A stretch of 8,616 nucleotides of DNA from Bacteroidales bacterium UBA4621 (GTDB lineage Bacteria > Bacteroidota > Bacteroidia > Bacteroidales > Paludibacteraceae), in the NCBI GenBank assembly GCA_002387325.1, contig DGIN01000009.1:1-8616 (forward strand). The letters are read 5' to 3'. Shown here piece after piece: positions 1 to 5,960 of the stretch (position 1 is its first letter; each line of letters opens with the position of its first letter). A program made the translations under genes and the position numbers. A model generated the notes under the pieces. That model was given only the letters and a program-made list of their open reading frames with translations, searched no databases and was not told the DNA's origin.

Positions 1-446
1 TGGTAACCGTTTACGCCGCTCTGCGTTGTCCACGTCCACGTGCAGTTATTGAGAAGTTCGTCCACCTCTGCGCGAGTAGGCATACGCCAATCGCCACCCC
101 AATTCACATAAGCAGCATCGTCCGCAGGGTCTAACGTTGTCTTGTTGTCAGCAAAACCATTGTTGCCATTATAAGAGCAGTACTTGGTGAGTTTGTTGTA
201 ATCACCATTGGCGTGCTTGTAGGTTGCCCACGAGTAGTCGGTTTTTGTAGTGGTCTCGCCCCAAGCGTAGTAGTTGCCGTAGCCTTCGGGTGCGGTGGCA
301 CCGATGTTGCACGATGCCCATCTGATGCCGCTCGGCAGACCGAGGTCAACGGCTTGTACACCTGCGGGGGCTTGTGCGCTTGCCTGCGAGGTTGCGCCCG
401 CGAGAGCAAGGACTGCAAGGGCGATGGTGAGGATTGATTTCTTCAT
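1..446 (-). CDS. FISUMP-1: secreted FISUMP-domain protein, C-terminal part cut by window edge
   Basis: An open frame begins at ATG 446-444 and runs without a stop to the left edge, giving 148 visible residues. Residues 1-25 form a signal peptide (KK, a hydrophobic core, then ASAQ) and imply export. The body has the FISUMP hallmarks: VDLGLPSG then WASCN near 33-47, YYAWGET near 59-65, TKYC, DDAAYVNWG, and WRMPT at about 120-124, followed by CTWTWTT. Paralogues FISUMP-2 and FISUMP-4 suggest about 120 residues are missing, including the C-terminal tail. The gene lies 85 bp downstream of ATPase-1 on the same strand. I see no TAnnTTTG promoter or terminator between them, so it is probably co-transcribed from the ATPase-1 promoter. 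The leader DNA matches FISUMP-2 exactly over 31 bp (421-451 against 2751-2781), while the body resembles FISUMP-4. The family is known as Bacteroidetes/Fibrobacter surface proteins of unknown function; the surface location is inferred. Confidence 0.85.
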   Translation of the reverse strand, partial: MKKSILTIALAVLALAGATSQASAQAPAGVQAVDLGLPSGIRWASCNIGATAPEGYGNYYAWGETTTKTDYSWATYKHANGDYNKLTKYCSYNGNNGFADNKTTLDPADDAAYVNWGGDWRMPTRAEVDELLNNCTWTWTTQSGVNGY

Positions 447-531
447 AATGCGTTGAATTTGGTTGTTAGTTATATGTTGATGGGTTTGTGCGTGGTTGAC
501 TCTTAATCATATTCGTCAAGCAAGCAGCATA

Positions 532-1824
532 CTATGGTCGCAAAGCCGCCAGCGGAATGATATGCACACCATCAGGGCGCGTATAAGCCATCGGTCCGCC
601 AGTGAGGATAATCTTCAGGTCGGGCTCTCGAAGCGGCACTTGCTTCTCACGGGCATTGTATTCCCGAATCAGCCTGTGCAACTCGCACAGGTGTGCTGCC
701 CCCTCTTCTATCTCACGGCTTCCCAACTTGCACTCTATCAGCGCATATCGCTCGTCCTCCAGATGCAACACTATGTCCGCCTCCAAACCATATCGGTCGT
801 GGTAGTACGAGACACGGCTATTGAAATCCGCCGTATAGGCTTTGAGGTCGCGAATACACATCTGCTCGAAGATAAAGCCAAAGGTGTTGAGTTGCGTCTC
901 CAATGCCACGACGTTGGTATTCATAGCCGCCACGGCGATAGACGGGTCGATAAAGCACCGCTTGGGGGCACTGCGCAATGCCGTTTTGCTACGGAGAGCA
1001 GGGCACCAAGCATCTATATCCTGAATGACAAACAAGCGTTCCAACGCCCTTACATAGTCATCAAACGTGTCCATGGATATATCAATATCACCGCCTGCCG
1101 TTACATCCGCCAGGATATTCGTCTTTTTGGCTAATGTGCTGATATTCCGTGCATAAGAGCGCAAGATTTGCCGAGCCACCTTCGGGTTGCGCTGTTTCTT
1201 GTCGATAGCAGATATATCCTCATCGCATACCATATTGACGTAGTCATTCGCCACCATCATTGCTGCTTTGTCGCTCAATTGGAGTGTTACAGGCCAGCCG
1301 CCACGACATGCCACACGTATCAGGTCGGGTATATCCAACTTGCCCGCAGCACCATCGATGTCGAGGTGCGGGTTGTCGAACAATTTGCGTATGGATACCT
1401 CACCTGTTGAGTCCTGAGACTCCCAAAGGCTCATCGGGTACATCTTCATACGCGAGATACGTCCCGTTCCCGTGTGGCGTACTTTCGACTTATCCACCGT
1501 GTTCGACCCTGTCAGTATATACTGCCCGGGCTTACCCCCGCTATCGTCTATGGCAGTGCGCACAGCATCCCACAGCACAGGGGCGTCTTGCCACTCGTCT
1601 ATCAGCCGCGGTTGTTCGCCATGCAGCAGCAACGATGGTTTGGTTTCCGCCGTCGCCATATAGTTAGCCAACATATCAGGGTCGTGCATCTTAATCACAC
1701 TCTTGGCATGCTGTATGGCGGTGGTGGTCTTCCCCGTCCACTTGGGTCCCTCAATCAATACCGCACCGAATGCCTCCAATCGCTCTTGCAGCATGCTGTC
1801 TGCCACTCGCTCAAAGTACTTCAT
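532..1824 (-). CDS. ATPase-1: AAA-family ATP-binding protein with DUF4143 C-terminal region
   Basis: A 430-residue protein, a normal full length for DUF4143 ATPases. The N-terminal P-loop domain has Walker A GPKWTGKT at 26-33, Walker B RLIDEWQ at 73-79 and a sensor-like ILTGSN at 103-108, followed by GRISRMKMYPMSL, a stretch typical of this family. The C-terminal region carries LEAD (D350) and IECK (E364, K366), the D...ExK spacing of a PD-(D/E)XK nuclease-like fold, so a nuclease activity is possible but unproven. There is no signal peptide or membrane segment, so it is probably cytosolic. The ATG at 1824 is chosen because a promoter ends 24 bp upstream, leaving a short leader. Downstream on the same strand is FISUMP-1, with no visible terminator. 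The cellular role of the family is not established. It is only distantly similar to ATPase-2 and ATPase-3, so it represents a separate subfamily rather than a recent copy. Confidence 0.9.
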   Translation of the reverse strand: MKYFERVADSMLQERLEAFGAVLIEGPKWTGKTTTAIQHAKSVIKMHDPDMLANYMATAETKPSLLLHGEQPRLIDEWQDAPVLWDAVRTAIDDSGGKPGQYILTGSNTVDKSKVRHTGTGRISRMKMYPMSLWESQDSTGEVSIRKLFDNPHLDIDGAAGKLDIPDLIRVACRGGWPVTLQLSDKAAMMVANDYVNMVCDEDISAIDKKQRNPKVARQILRSYARNISTLAKKTNILADVTAGGDIDISMDTFDDYVRALERLFVIQDIDAWCPALRSKTALRSAPKRCFIDPSIAVAAMNTNVVALETQLNTFGFIFEQMCIRDLKAYTADFNSRVSYYHDRYGLEADIVLHLEDERYALIECKLGSREIEEGAAHLCELHRLIREYNAREKQVPLREPDLKIILTGGPMAYTRPDGVHIIPLAALRP

Positions 1825-1847
1825 AATCTCAATTATTTAATGTGCCG

Positions 1848-1879
1848 CAAAAGTACTAATAATAAACGGATTATACAAA
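1848..1879 (-). promoter_or_regulatory. Bacteroidetes-type promoter of ATPase-1
   Basis: On the minus strand the -33 box TTTG (1879-1876) is followed after exactly 20 bp by the -7 box TACTTTTG (1855-1848), which fits TAnnTTTG. Transcription should begin near 1841, giving a leader of less than 20 nt before the ATG at 1824. The absence of another promoter before FISUMP-1 suggests this one serves both genes. Confidence 0.75.
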
Positions 1880-1880
1880 T

Positions 1881-1944
1881 CAGTCGGTGTTTTTGTGGTG
1901 TTTCAGTCGGTGTTTTTGTGGTGTTTCAGTCGGTATTTTTGCGA
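1881..1944. repeat. 23-bp tandem repeat, about 2.8 units, abutting the ATPase-1 promoter
   Basis: Units at 1881-1903 and 1904-1926 are identical (CAGTCGGTGTTTTTGTGG followed by TGTTT). A partial, diverged third unit runs from 1927 to about 1944 (CAGTCGGTATTTTTGCG). The array begins one base beyond the -33 box of the ATPase-1 promoter, where an activator or UP-like element would sit, and lies in the 142-bp gap between FISUMP-2 and ATPase-1. Exact adjacent copies can change number by slippage, so this could be a variable site. No regulator-binding function can be shown from sequence. Confidence 0.8.
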
Positions 1945-1966
1945 TAACAGATACCCTTCTCTATGC

Positions 1967-2776
1967 TTACTCCACCTCTATGCCGGTGAGAGTGTAGGTC
2001 TTGCCACCACGCTCTATCAGCACTTGCCCATTGAGGAAGACTTTGTCGGCGGGGGCTGTATCGGTAACAGAGGGATGAGAGATGTCTGTGGTTATGGCTG
2101 TTTCACGGACAGCACGAATGGAACGCCCATAGAAACGTCCGTATTGGGTTCTTTCCTGTTTGCTTGAATTGAAGTCGATGTAGCATGCATAACTCGCTTC
2201 ACCCTCGTTGAGCGATGCCGACCAATAGTTGCCACGCATGCCTGCATTGTAGCGGCTGTCGTCAACCAGATAGCCCGCAGCGGGGAGGAATATAGAATTG
2301 CCGTTGGTCTTGCTTGTAACCACATAGCCGAATGTGTCGGTACTATACTTTATCCATTCCCATGTGCATTGTTCGAACAACTCCGCCCACTCGGCATCGG
2401 TAGGCATACGCCACGCATTGCCCCAGTTGGCGGCAGCCGCATCGTCCTCCGGTTCGAGAACAGTCTTCATATCTGTGAAACCATTGTCGCCATGCGAAGC
2501 ATCGTTGCAGTATTTGGTCATTTTGCCGTACCCGCCGTTGGTGTACTTGTAGGTAGTCCAAGCGTAGTAATCTTTGGATTCCGTTTCGCCCCAAGCGTAG
2601 TAGTCGCCATAGCCTTGCGGATAGGCGGCACCCACATTGCACGATGCCCAATACAGTCCGATCGGCAGGCCGAGGTCAACGGCTTGTACGTTGGCGGGTG
2701 CTTGTGCGCTTGCCTGTATGCCTGCGCCCAAGAGAGCAACGACTGCAAAAGCGATGGTGAGGATTGATTTCTTCAT
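1967..2776 (-). CDS. FISUMP-2: secreted FISUMP-domain protein with conserved C-terminal tail
   Basis: A complete 269-residue protein. Residues 1-25 are a signal peptide ending ASAQ. The FISUMP body follows: VDLGLPIG and WASCN at 33-47, YYAWGET at 59-65, TKYC at 87-90, DDAA..NWG near 111-119, WRMPTDAEW at 122-130, NSIFLPAAG at 160-168 and NYWSAS near 183-188. After a low-complexity linker rich in T, S and P, the last 25 residues form a separate tail (KVFLNGQVLIERGGKTYTL and a short end) that is shared with FISUMP-4 and the remnant at 4736. Such tails might be a surface-sorting or anchoring module, but this is inference. The gene has its own promoter at 2820-2851 with a leader of about 37 nt. 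No convincing terminator lies between it and the ATPase-1 promoter. Export is well supported; ligand and function are unknown. Confidence 0.9.
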   Translation of the reverse strand: MKKSILTIAFAVVALLGAGIQASAQAPANVQAVDLGLPIGLYWASCNVGAAYPQGYGDYYAWGETESKDYYAWTTYKYTNGGYGKMTKYCNDASHGDNGFTDMKTVLEPEDDAAAANWGNAWRMPTDAEWAELFEQCTWEWIKYSTDTFGYVVTSKTNGNSIFLPAAGYLVDDSRYNAGMRGNYWSASLNEGEASYACYIDFNSSKQERTQYGRFYGRSIRAVRETAITTDISHPSVTDTAPADKVFLNGQVLIERGGKTYTLTGIEVE

Positions 2777-2819
2777 AATGCATTGGATTTAATTTGGTGG
2801 TTATATGTTGATTCGGTTG

Positions 2820-2851
2820 CAAAGGTACGATTTATTAAGCATATATGCAAA
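2820..2851 (-). promoter_or_regulatory. Bacteroidetes-type promoter of FISUMP-2
   Basis: On the minus strand the -33 box is a perfect TTTG (2851-2848), the spacer is exactly 20 bp, and the -7 box is TACCTTTG (2827-2820). The expected start is near 2813, giving a leader of about 37 nt. This is the best match to consensus of the four promoters in the window. Confidence 0.85.
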
Positions 2852-3152
2852 TTTTGAACATAATAACATTCAAAAGTTTATACTATCCTGTGAATAGCTG
2901 CGGTGCAGACCTTCGCTATCCCTTGCGTATCCCTTGTTCATAAGGAGTTCTACTCAGCCCACCGGGCTTCGTATCGCTTCGGCGCTCAGTGCGCTTTGCG
3001 CACCCGCCTTATGCTTCACCCTTGCTGAATGGTTGCTTGTCATTTTTGTTAACATTGATTGGTATCTGCTACTTATCCCTGCCTTTCCCTGAGTCAACTG
3101 AACTCCGTCCTAACAGACAAAATAGTCAACCTGAGTTAAGACAAGACAGTCG
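2852..3152. other. Gene-free stretch with short repeats and GC-rich hairpins
   Basis: No coding region is supported here; the small open frames have no family features, promoter or codon bias. It holds two tandem 11-bp units (TATCCCTTGCG at 2917-2927, TATCCCTTGTT at 2928-2938). It also holds two compact hairpins: AGCCCACCGGGCT (2956-2968, 5-bp stem) and GTGCGCTTTGCGCAC (2989-3003, 6-bp stem with a 3-nt loop). The GC-rich patch at about 2950-3010 contrasts with AT-rich sequence on either side and may be residue of an older gene or element. Confidence 0.5.
2917..2938. repeat. Two tandem 11-bp repeats upstream of the FISUMP-2 promoter
   Basis: TATCCCTTGCG is followed directly by TATCCCTTGTT (9 of 11 identical). 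The pair lies about 65 bp upstream of the FISUMP-2 -33 box. The same TATCCCTTGC core recurs at 7301-7310, in an 11-bp array upstream of FISUMP-4. An 11-bp period is close to one helical turn, as expected if a protein bound side by side, but no binding is demonstrated. Confidence 0.5.
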
Positions 3153-3194
3153 CAGGGGCGAAAATATGTGTATTTCCACACATTTTCGCCCCTG
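3153..3194. repeat. 42-bp palindrome, copy 1, upstream of ATPase-2
   Basis: The left arm CAGGGGCGAAAATATGTG and right arm CACACATTTTCGCCCCTG pair at 17 of 18 positions around a 6-nt loop (TATTTC). The single mismatch is A.C as plus-strand RNA and G.U as minus-strand RNA. It is identical over all 42 bp to the copy at 4573-4614. The two copies bracket ATPase-2 and its promoter. There is no U-run after it, so it does not look like a simple terminator. Confidence 0.9.
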
Positions 3195-3219
3195 AATTCA
3201 GCGGCTTTATGGCTATTCT

Positions 3220-3251
3220 ATTGCAGGTTTGCCCGAAAAGCAGTACCTTTG
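3220..3251 (+). promoter_or_regulatory. Bacteroidetes-type promoter of ATPase-2
   Basis: A -33-like box ATTG (3220-3223) is followed after exactly 20 bp by the -7 box TACCTTTG (3244-3251). The start should fall near 3256-3259, inside the inverted half-palindrome, so the mRNA would begin with that repeat. The leader to the ATG at 3295 would be about 37 nt. This placement argues against translation starting at the upstream TTG at 3229. Confidence 0.75.
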
Positions 3252-3252
3252 T

Positions 3253-3277
3253 GGGCGAAAATGTGTGGAAATACACA
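3253..3277 (-). repeat. Inverted half copy of the 42-bp palindrome in the ATPase-2 5' UTR
   Basis: These 25 bp, starting GGGCGAAAATGTGTGG, match the reverse complement of the right arm plus loop and part of the left arm of the full palindromes, with no mismatch. The match stops at 3277, where an A-run replaces the remaining arm. It can form a small hairpin by itself (TGTGT, loop GGAAAT, ACACA). It sits two bases after the -7 box, at the predicted 5' end of the ATPase-2 message. Confidence 0.85.
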
Positions 3278-3294
3278 AAAAAGTTACCCTGTAT

Positions 3295-4548
3295 ATGATT
3301 TTCGAGCGCAAACAATACCTGCAGAAACTCATCAACGGACAAGGAAACGGAATGGTGAAGATTGTTACCGGTATCCGCCGTTGCGGCAAGTCGTTTCTGC
3401 TGTTCAATATCTTTCGGCAGTACCTGTTAGACCACGGGACGGCGGAAGACCACATCATCTGCCTGTCCTTGGACGACAGACACAACCGGTCTCTCACACA
3501 ACCGGATGCGCTGCTTGCCTATATAGACAACCTTGTTGTGCAAGACGGCAAACAGTATTACGTCATATTGGACGAGGTGCAATTGGTGGAGGACTTCGTG
3601 GGGGTACTGCTAAGCCTTATGCACACCCCGGATATAGAAGTATATGTATCAGGGAGCAACTCGAAGTTTTTGAGCAGCGATGTAGTAACAGAGTTCCGCG
3701 GGCGCGGCTGGGAGATACACGTGCATCCGTTGAGTTTTGCCGAGTACTATGCCGTGGCAGGCGGCGACAAGCAAGAGGTGTTGCATGAATACTACACCTA
3801 TGGCGGTCTGCCGCAGGTGTATGCTATGACAACGTCCGCAGAGAAAGAGCAATATCTCAAAAACCTCTACGAGACGACCTACTTGCGCGATATTATGGAG
3901 CGTAACCATTTGCAAAACGAAGACGGCATGCGCCGCTTGGTGCAAGTGCTGTCTTCCGATATTGGGGCGAGTACCAATCCGCGCCGGATTGCCAACACTT
4001 TTCTGTCGGAAGAGAAAGTAGCCATCAAGGACACCACGATACGCAAATATATTGACTATCTGCAGAATGCGTTTATCATCAGTGAAGCATTGCGGTATGA
4101 TGTCAAGGGGCGCAAATATATCGGTACGGAGACCAAGTATTATTTTGAGGATATGGGGCTTCGCAATGCGGTGCTGAACTTTCGCCAAGTGGAGTTTAAC
4201 CATATCATGGAAAACGTGATATACAACGAGTTGCGCATGCGCGGTTATTCGGTGGACGTGGGCGCAGTGCATACTTTCGCAAAAGACAGGAACGGCAAAA
4301 CCGTACGCAAGAATCTGGAAGTGGACTTTGTAGTAAACAGGGGTTCGGAACGTGTGTATATCCAGTCGGCATATATGTTGCCCGACCAAGAAAAGACCAT
4401 ACAGGAGCAACGACCGCTGCTGTATCTGCCTGATAATTTCCGCAAGGTTATCATCGCCGGCGACCGCTATCTGTCGAACTACAACGAAGACGGCATACAG
4501 ATGGTCGGCTTGTTTGATTTCCTGTTGAAAACAGACGATATGTTCTAA
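3295..4548 (+). CDS. ATPase-2: AAA-family ATP-binding protein with DUF4143 C-terminal region
   Basis: A 417-residue protein from ATG 3295. Walker A GIRRCGKS lies at 26-33, Walker B YYVILDEVQ at 88-96 (D93, E94) and VSGSNSKFL at 117-125, followed by EFRGRG and HPLSFAEYY (143-151), all typical of this large Bacteroidetes/archaeal family. The C-terminal region has LEVDFVV (D344) and then YIQSAY (Q357). The ExK of ATPase-1 and ATPase-3 is replaced by QSA, so the nuclease-like site lacks its lysine and may be inactive. ATG 3295 is preferred over the in-frame TTG at 3229 because the latter lies upstream of the predicted promoter -7 box and the conserved family N-terminus (MIFERKQYL) starts here. 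The gene is framed by identical palindromes at 3153 and 4573. Its neighbour is a convergent FISUMP remnant. Probably cytosolic; role unknown. Confidence 0.9.
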   Translation: MIFERKQYLQKLINGQGNGMVKIVTGIRRCGKSFLLFNIFRQYLLDHGTAEDHIICLSLDDRHNRSLTQPDALLAYIDNLVVQDGKQYYVILDEVQLVEDFVGVLLSLMHTPDIEVYVSGSNSKFLSSDVVTEFRGRGWEIHVHPLSFAEYYAVAGGDKQEVLHEYYTYGGLPQVYAMTTSAEKEQYLKNLYETTYLRDIMERNHLQNEDGMRRLVQVLSSDIGASTNPRRIANTFLSEEKVAIKDTTIRKYIDYLQNAFIISEALRYDVKGRKYIGTETKYYFEDMGLRNAVLNFRQVEFNHIMENVIYNELRMRGYSVDVGAVHTFAKDRNGKTVRKNLEVDFVVNRGSERVYIQSAYMLPDQEKTIQEQRPLLYLPDNFRKVIIAGDRYLSNYNEDGIQMVGLFDFLLKTDDMF

Positions 4549-4572
4549 GGGGGTAATCAAACCCGTATAGTA

Positions 4573-4614
4573 CAGGGGCGAAAATATGTGTATTTCCACA
4601 CATTTTCGCCCCTG
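4573..4614. repeat. 42-bp palindrome, copy 2, just after the ATPase-2 stop
   Basis: Identical to copy 1 (3153-3194) and in the same orientation. It starts 24 bp after the ATPase-2 stop codon, so it would be in the 3' UTR, where its hairpin could protect the transcript end or help termination. No U-run follows. Its right half is perfectly complementary to the half copy in the 5' UTR of the same gene. Confidence 0.9.
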
Positions 4615-4640
4615 TTGTATATAGCGGAGGATGAACACAA

Positions 4641-4687
4641 TAAAAAGAGACTGCCTGACAATGCTATGGTTGCTATTGTCAGGCAGT
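4641..4687 (-). terminator. Rho-independent terminator, minus strand, behind the FISUMP remnant
   Basis: Perfect 13-bp arms ACTGCCTGACAAT (4650-4662) and ATTGTCAGGCAGT (4675-4687) enclose a 12-nt loop. Read on the minus strand the hairpin is followed by CTCTTTTTATTG, a proper U-tract; on the plus strand none follows. It would have ended transcription of the now degenerate FISUMP gene and may still stop antisense transcription into ATPase-2. Confidence 0.8.
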
Positions 4688-4735
4688 TCCAAGGATTGGT
4701 TGCGCATTATGCAAGCCTACGCATTTAGCGCAAAG

Positions 4736-4831
4736 TTATTTCATCTCCATTCCCGTGAGGGTGTAGGTCTTGCCGTTGCGCTCAATCAGCACTTTTCCGT
4801 TGCGCAGCACCTTGCGGGCATAGTTTGCTCT
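4736..4831 (-). pseudogene. Remnant of a FISUMP gene: C-terminal tail only
   Basis: On the minus strand, 31 codons and a TAA remain, bounded upstream by an in-frame TAA at 4834-4832. They read ARKVLRNGKVLIERNG, then KTYTLTGMEMK and stop, and align with the last residues of FISUMP-4 (ARKILRNGQVLIEREG) and FISUMP-2. There is no start codon, signal peptide or FISUMP body. The terminator of the lost gene survives at 4641-4687. Upstream sequence becomes unrelated at about 4823, where the promoter region of FISUMP-3 begins, so the rest was removed or replaced by recombination. Confidence 0.85.
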
Positions 4832-4903
4832 TTAAGTTGAGAGAAGTGTAATGCGTGTAGTATTCGTGAAAAGCAAAAAATCCATTCTTGTTTACAACAA
4901 TGT

Positions 4904-4935
4904 GTTGCATATATCATATAAATATATTACCTTTG
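4904..4935 (+). promoter_or_regulatory. Bacteroidetes-type promoter of FISUMP-3
   Basis: A -33-like GTTG (4904-4907), a 20-bp spacer and the -7 box TACCTTTG (4928-4935) predict a start near 4942 and a leader of about 95 nt, longer than at the other promoters here. The surrounding sequence is strongly AT-rich. I see no riboswitch-like structure in the leader. Confidence 0.75.
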
Positions 4936-5034
4936 CAGGCAAAACGAACAAAAATAGTTTACACTTTGAATATTGATTACCGTTGATATACTAAGATAAC
5001 TCCACTTTTATCAAACAATTAACATTATTAGCCT

Positions 5035-5931
5035 ATGAAACGAAATCTGTTGTTAACGTTATTTCTTATTCTATGCGTCTGCCTGTCCGCCCAAGCGGTG
5101 CAAGGTGATGCCGGCAAGTTCTCTGTGGCAAAAGACAAGCAGGTGTATTTCTCCCACGGCAATCTGCAGTATGTTCAGTCCACCAATACGTGGCAGTTTG
5201 CTGAGTTGCAATATGAGTTTGTAGGTGCAGCCAATCTGACAATCGGCGAAGATGGAAATCCGGTGTTGGCAGATACCATCGACCTCTTTGGATGGGGAAC
5301 GGGACATAATCCGACATTGTGGAGTTATGACAGCAACGACTACAATGAGTATGTGGATTGGGGAGTCAACCGAATTGGCGGTGACAAACCCAATACGTGG
5401 CGTACGTTGTCCGTTGCCGAGTGGAGATACCTGCTCACATCGCGTGCCAATGCTCTGAAATTGCGCGGCTCTGCCAGTATCAACGGACTGTTCGGAATGA
5501 TTCTTCTGCCCGATGATTGGGCTTCCTTAGAGGGTATCAACTATCGTGATAAGTGGAACCTTCCCAAGGAATACACGCTTGATGAATGGCAGCAGATGGA
5601 AAGTCAGGGTGCCGTATTTCTTCCGAGTACAGGCGTACGGACACAAACTGAGGTGGAACCTCCAAAACAGGCTATTTATTGGTCATCAACAGGGACTGCG
5701 CAAATCGCATTTGGTATCCTTATAAGTACTTGTACACTAGAGATAGGTTCCAATTCTCATCCCTATTTTGGCGGGGCGGTTCGGCTCGTGCAAGATGTAA
5801 ACAATGTAACAACACACACGGAAACAACCCGACATTCTGTGCTTTATGCCGAGAAAATCGCCCGAGACGGAAAGTTATACATCCTGTACAATGGCAATCT
5901 ATATACCGTCCTCGCCACAAAAGTGCAGTAA
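5035..5931 (+). CDS. FISUMP-3: divergent secreted FISUMP-like protein
   Basis: A 298-residue protein with a signal peptide at 1-21 (KR, LLLTLFLILCVCL, SAQA). The mature part opens with FSVAKDKQVYFSHGNLQY (29-46) and NTWQFAELQYEFVG (51-64), a pattern recurrent in Bacteroidales secreted proteins. DLFGWGT follows at 83-89 and WRTLSVAEW at 122-130, which corresponds in place and form to WRMPTDAEW of the other paralogues. FLPSTG and IYWSST follow, matching FLPAAG and NYWSAS. The last 25 residues (KIARDGKLYILYNGNLYTV and end) are a diverged version of the common tail. It is clearly a different subfamily from FISUMP-1, -2 and -4, transcribed oppositely, with its own promoter. It sits between the FISUMP remnant and the MITE-like element, in the segment that separates the two copies of the duplicated block. 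Exported, probably surface-exposed; function unknown. Confidence 0.85.
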   Translation: MKRNLLLTLFLILCVCLSAQAVQGDAGKFSVAKDKQVYFSHGNLQYVQSTNTWQFAELQYEFVGAANLTIGEDGNPVLADTIDLFGWGTGHNPTLWSYDSNDYNEYVDWGVNRIGGDKPNTWRTLSVAEWRYLLTSRANALKLRGSASINGLFGMILLPDDWASLEGINYRDKWNLPKEYTLDEWQQMESQGAVFLPSTGVRTQTEVEPPKQAIYWSSTGTAQIAFGILISTCTLEIGSNSHPYFGGAVRLVQDVNNVTTHTETTRHSVLYAEKIARDGKLYILYNGNLYTVLATKVQ

Positions 5932-5960
5932 AAACCCGTTGGCAGAATTAAATCAAAATT

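Larger units (their letters stand above)
4525..4822. repeat. Duplicated block, copy A (ATPase-2 3' end to FISUMP tail)
   Basis: This block matches 6219 to about 6517 at a constant offset of 1694 bp, shifting to 1695 after a 1-bp indel near 4713. It covers the last ATPase-2 codons, the spacer GGGGGTAATCAAACCCGTAT, palindrome, hairpin terminator and the end of a FISUMP gene. The match is near perfect up to the end of the palindrome and diverges more toward the FISUMP tail. Here the ATPase half is intact and the FISUMP half is only a remnant. Confidence 0.85.

Noticed and set aside
496..1134. Plus-strand open frame of 212 codons opposite ATPase-1
   Set aside because: Antisense shadow of the C-terminal half of ATPase-1; no promoter, no recognisable domain.
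1934..1941. TATTTTTG matching TAnnTTTG on the plus strand
   Set aside because: No TTTG-like box 19-21 bp upstream and no plus-strand gene follows; it is part of the tandem repeat.
1895..2167. 90-codon plus-strand frame over the tandem repeat and FISUMP-2 3' end
   Set aside because: Repetitive N-terminus from the 23-bp repeat and antisense to FISUMP-2; no independent support.
2989..3195. 68-codon plus-strand frame in the intergenic region
   Set aside because: Runs through hairpins and into the palindrome, with no signal, domain or promoter support.
3229..3294. In-frame TTG start that would extend ATPase-2 by 22 residues
   Set aside because: It precedes the predicted promoter -7 box, and the extra residues translate the half-palindrome; the family N-terminus begins at the ATG at 3295.
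3649..4707. Long minus-strand open frame (352 codons) opposite ATPase-2
   Set aside because: It lies antisense to a gene with clear Walker motifs and full DUF4143 length, has no family features, and its first part merely translates the palindrome and terminator.
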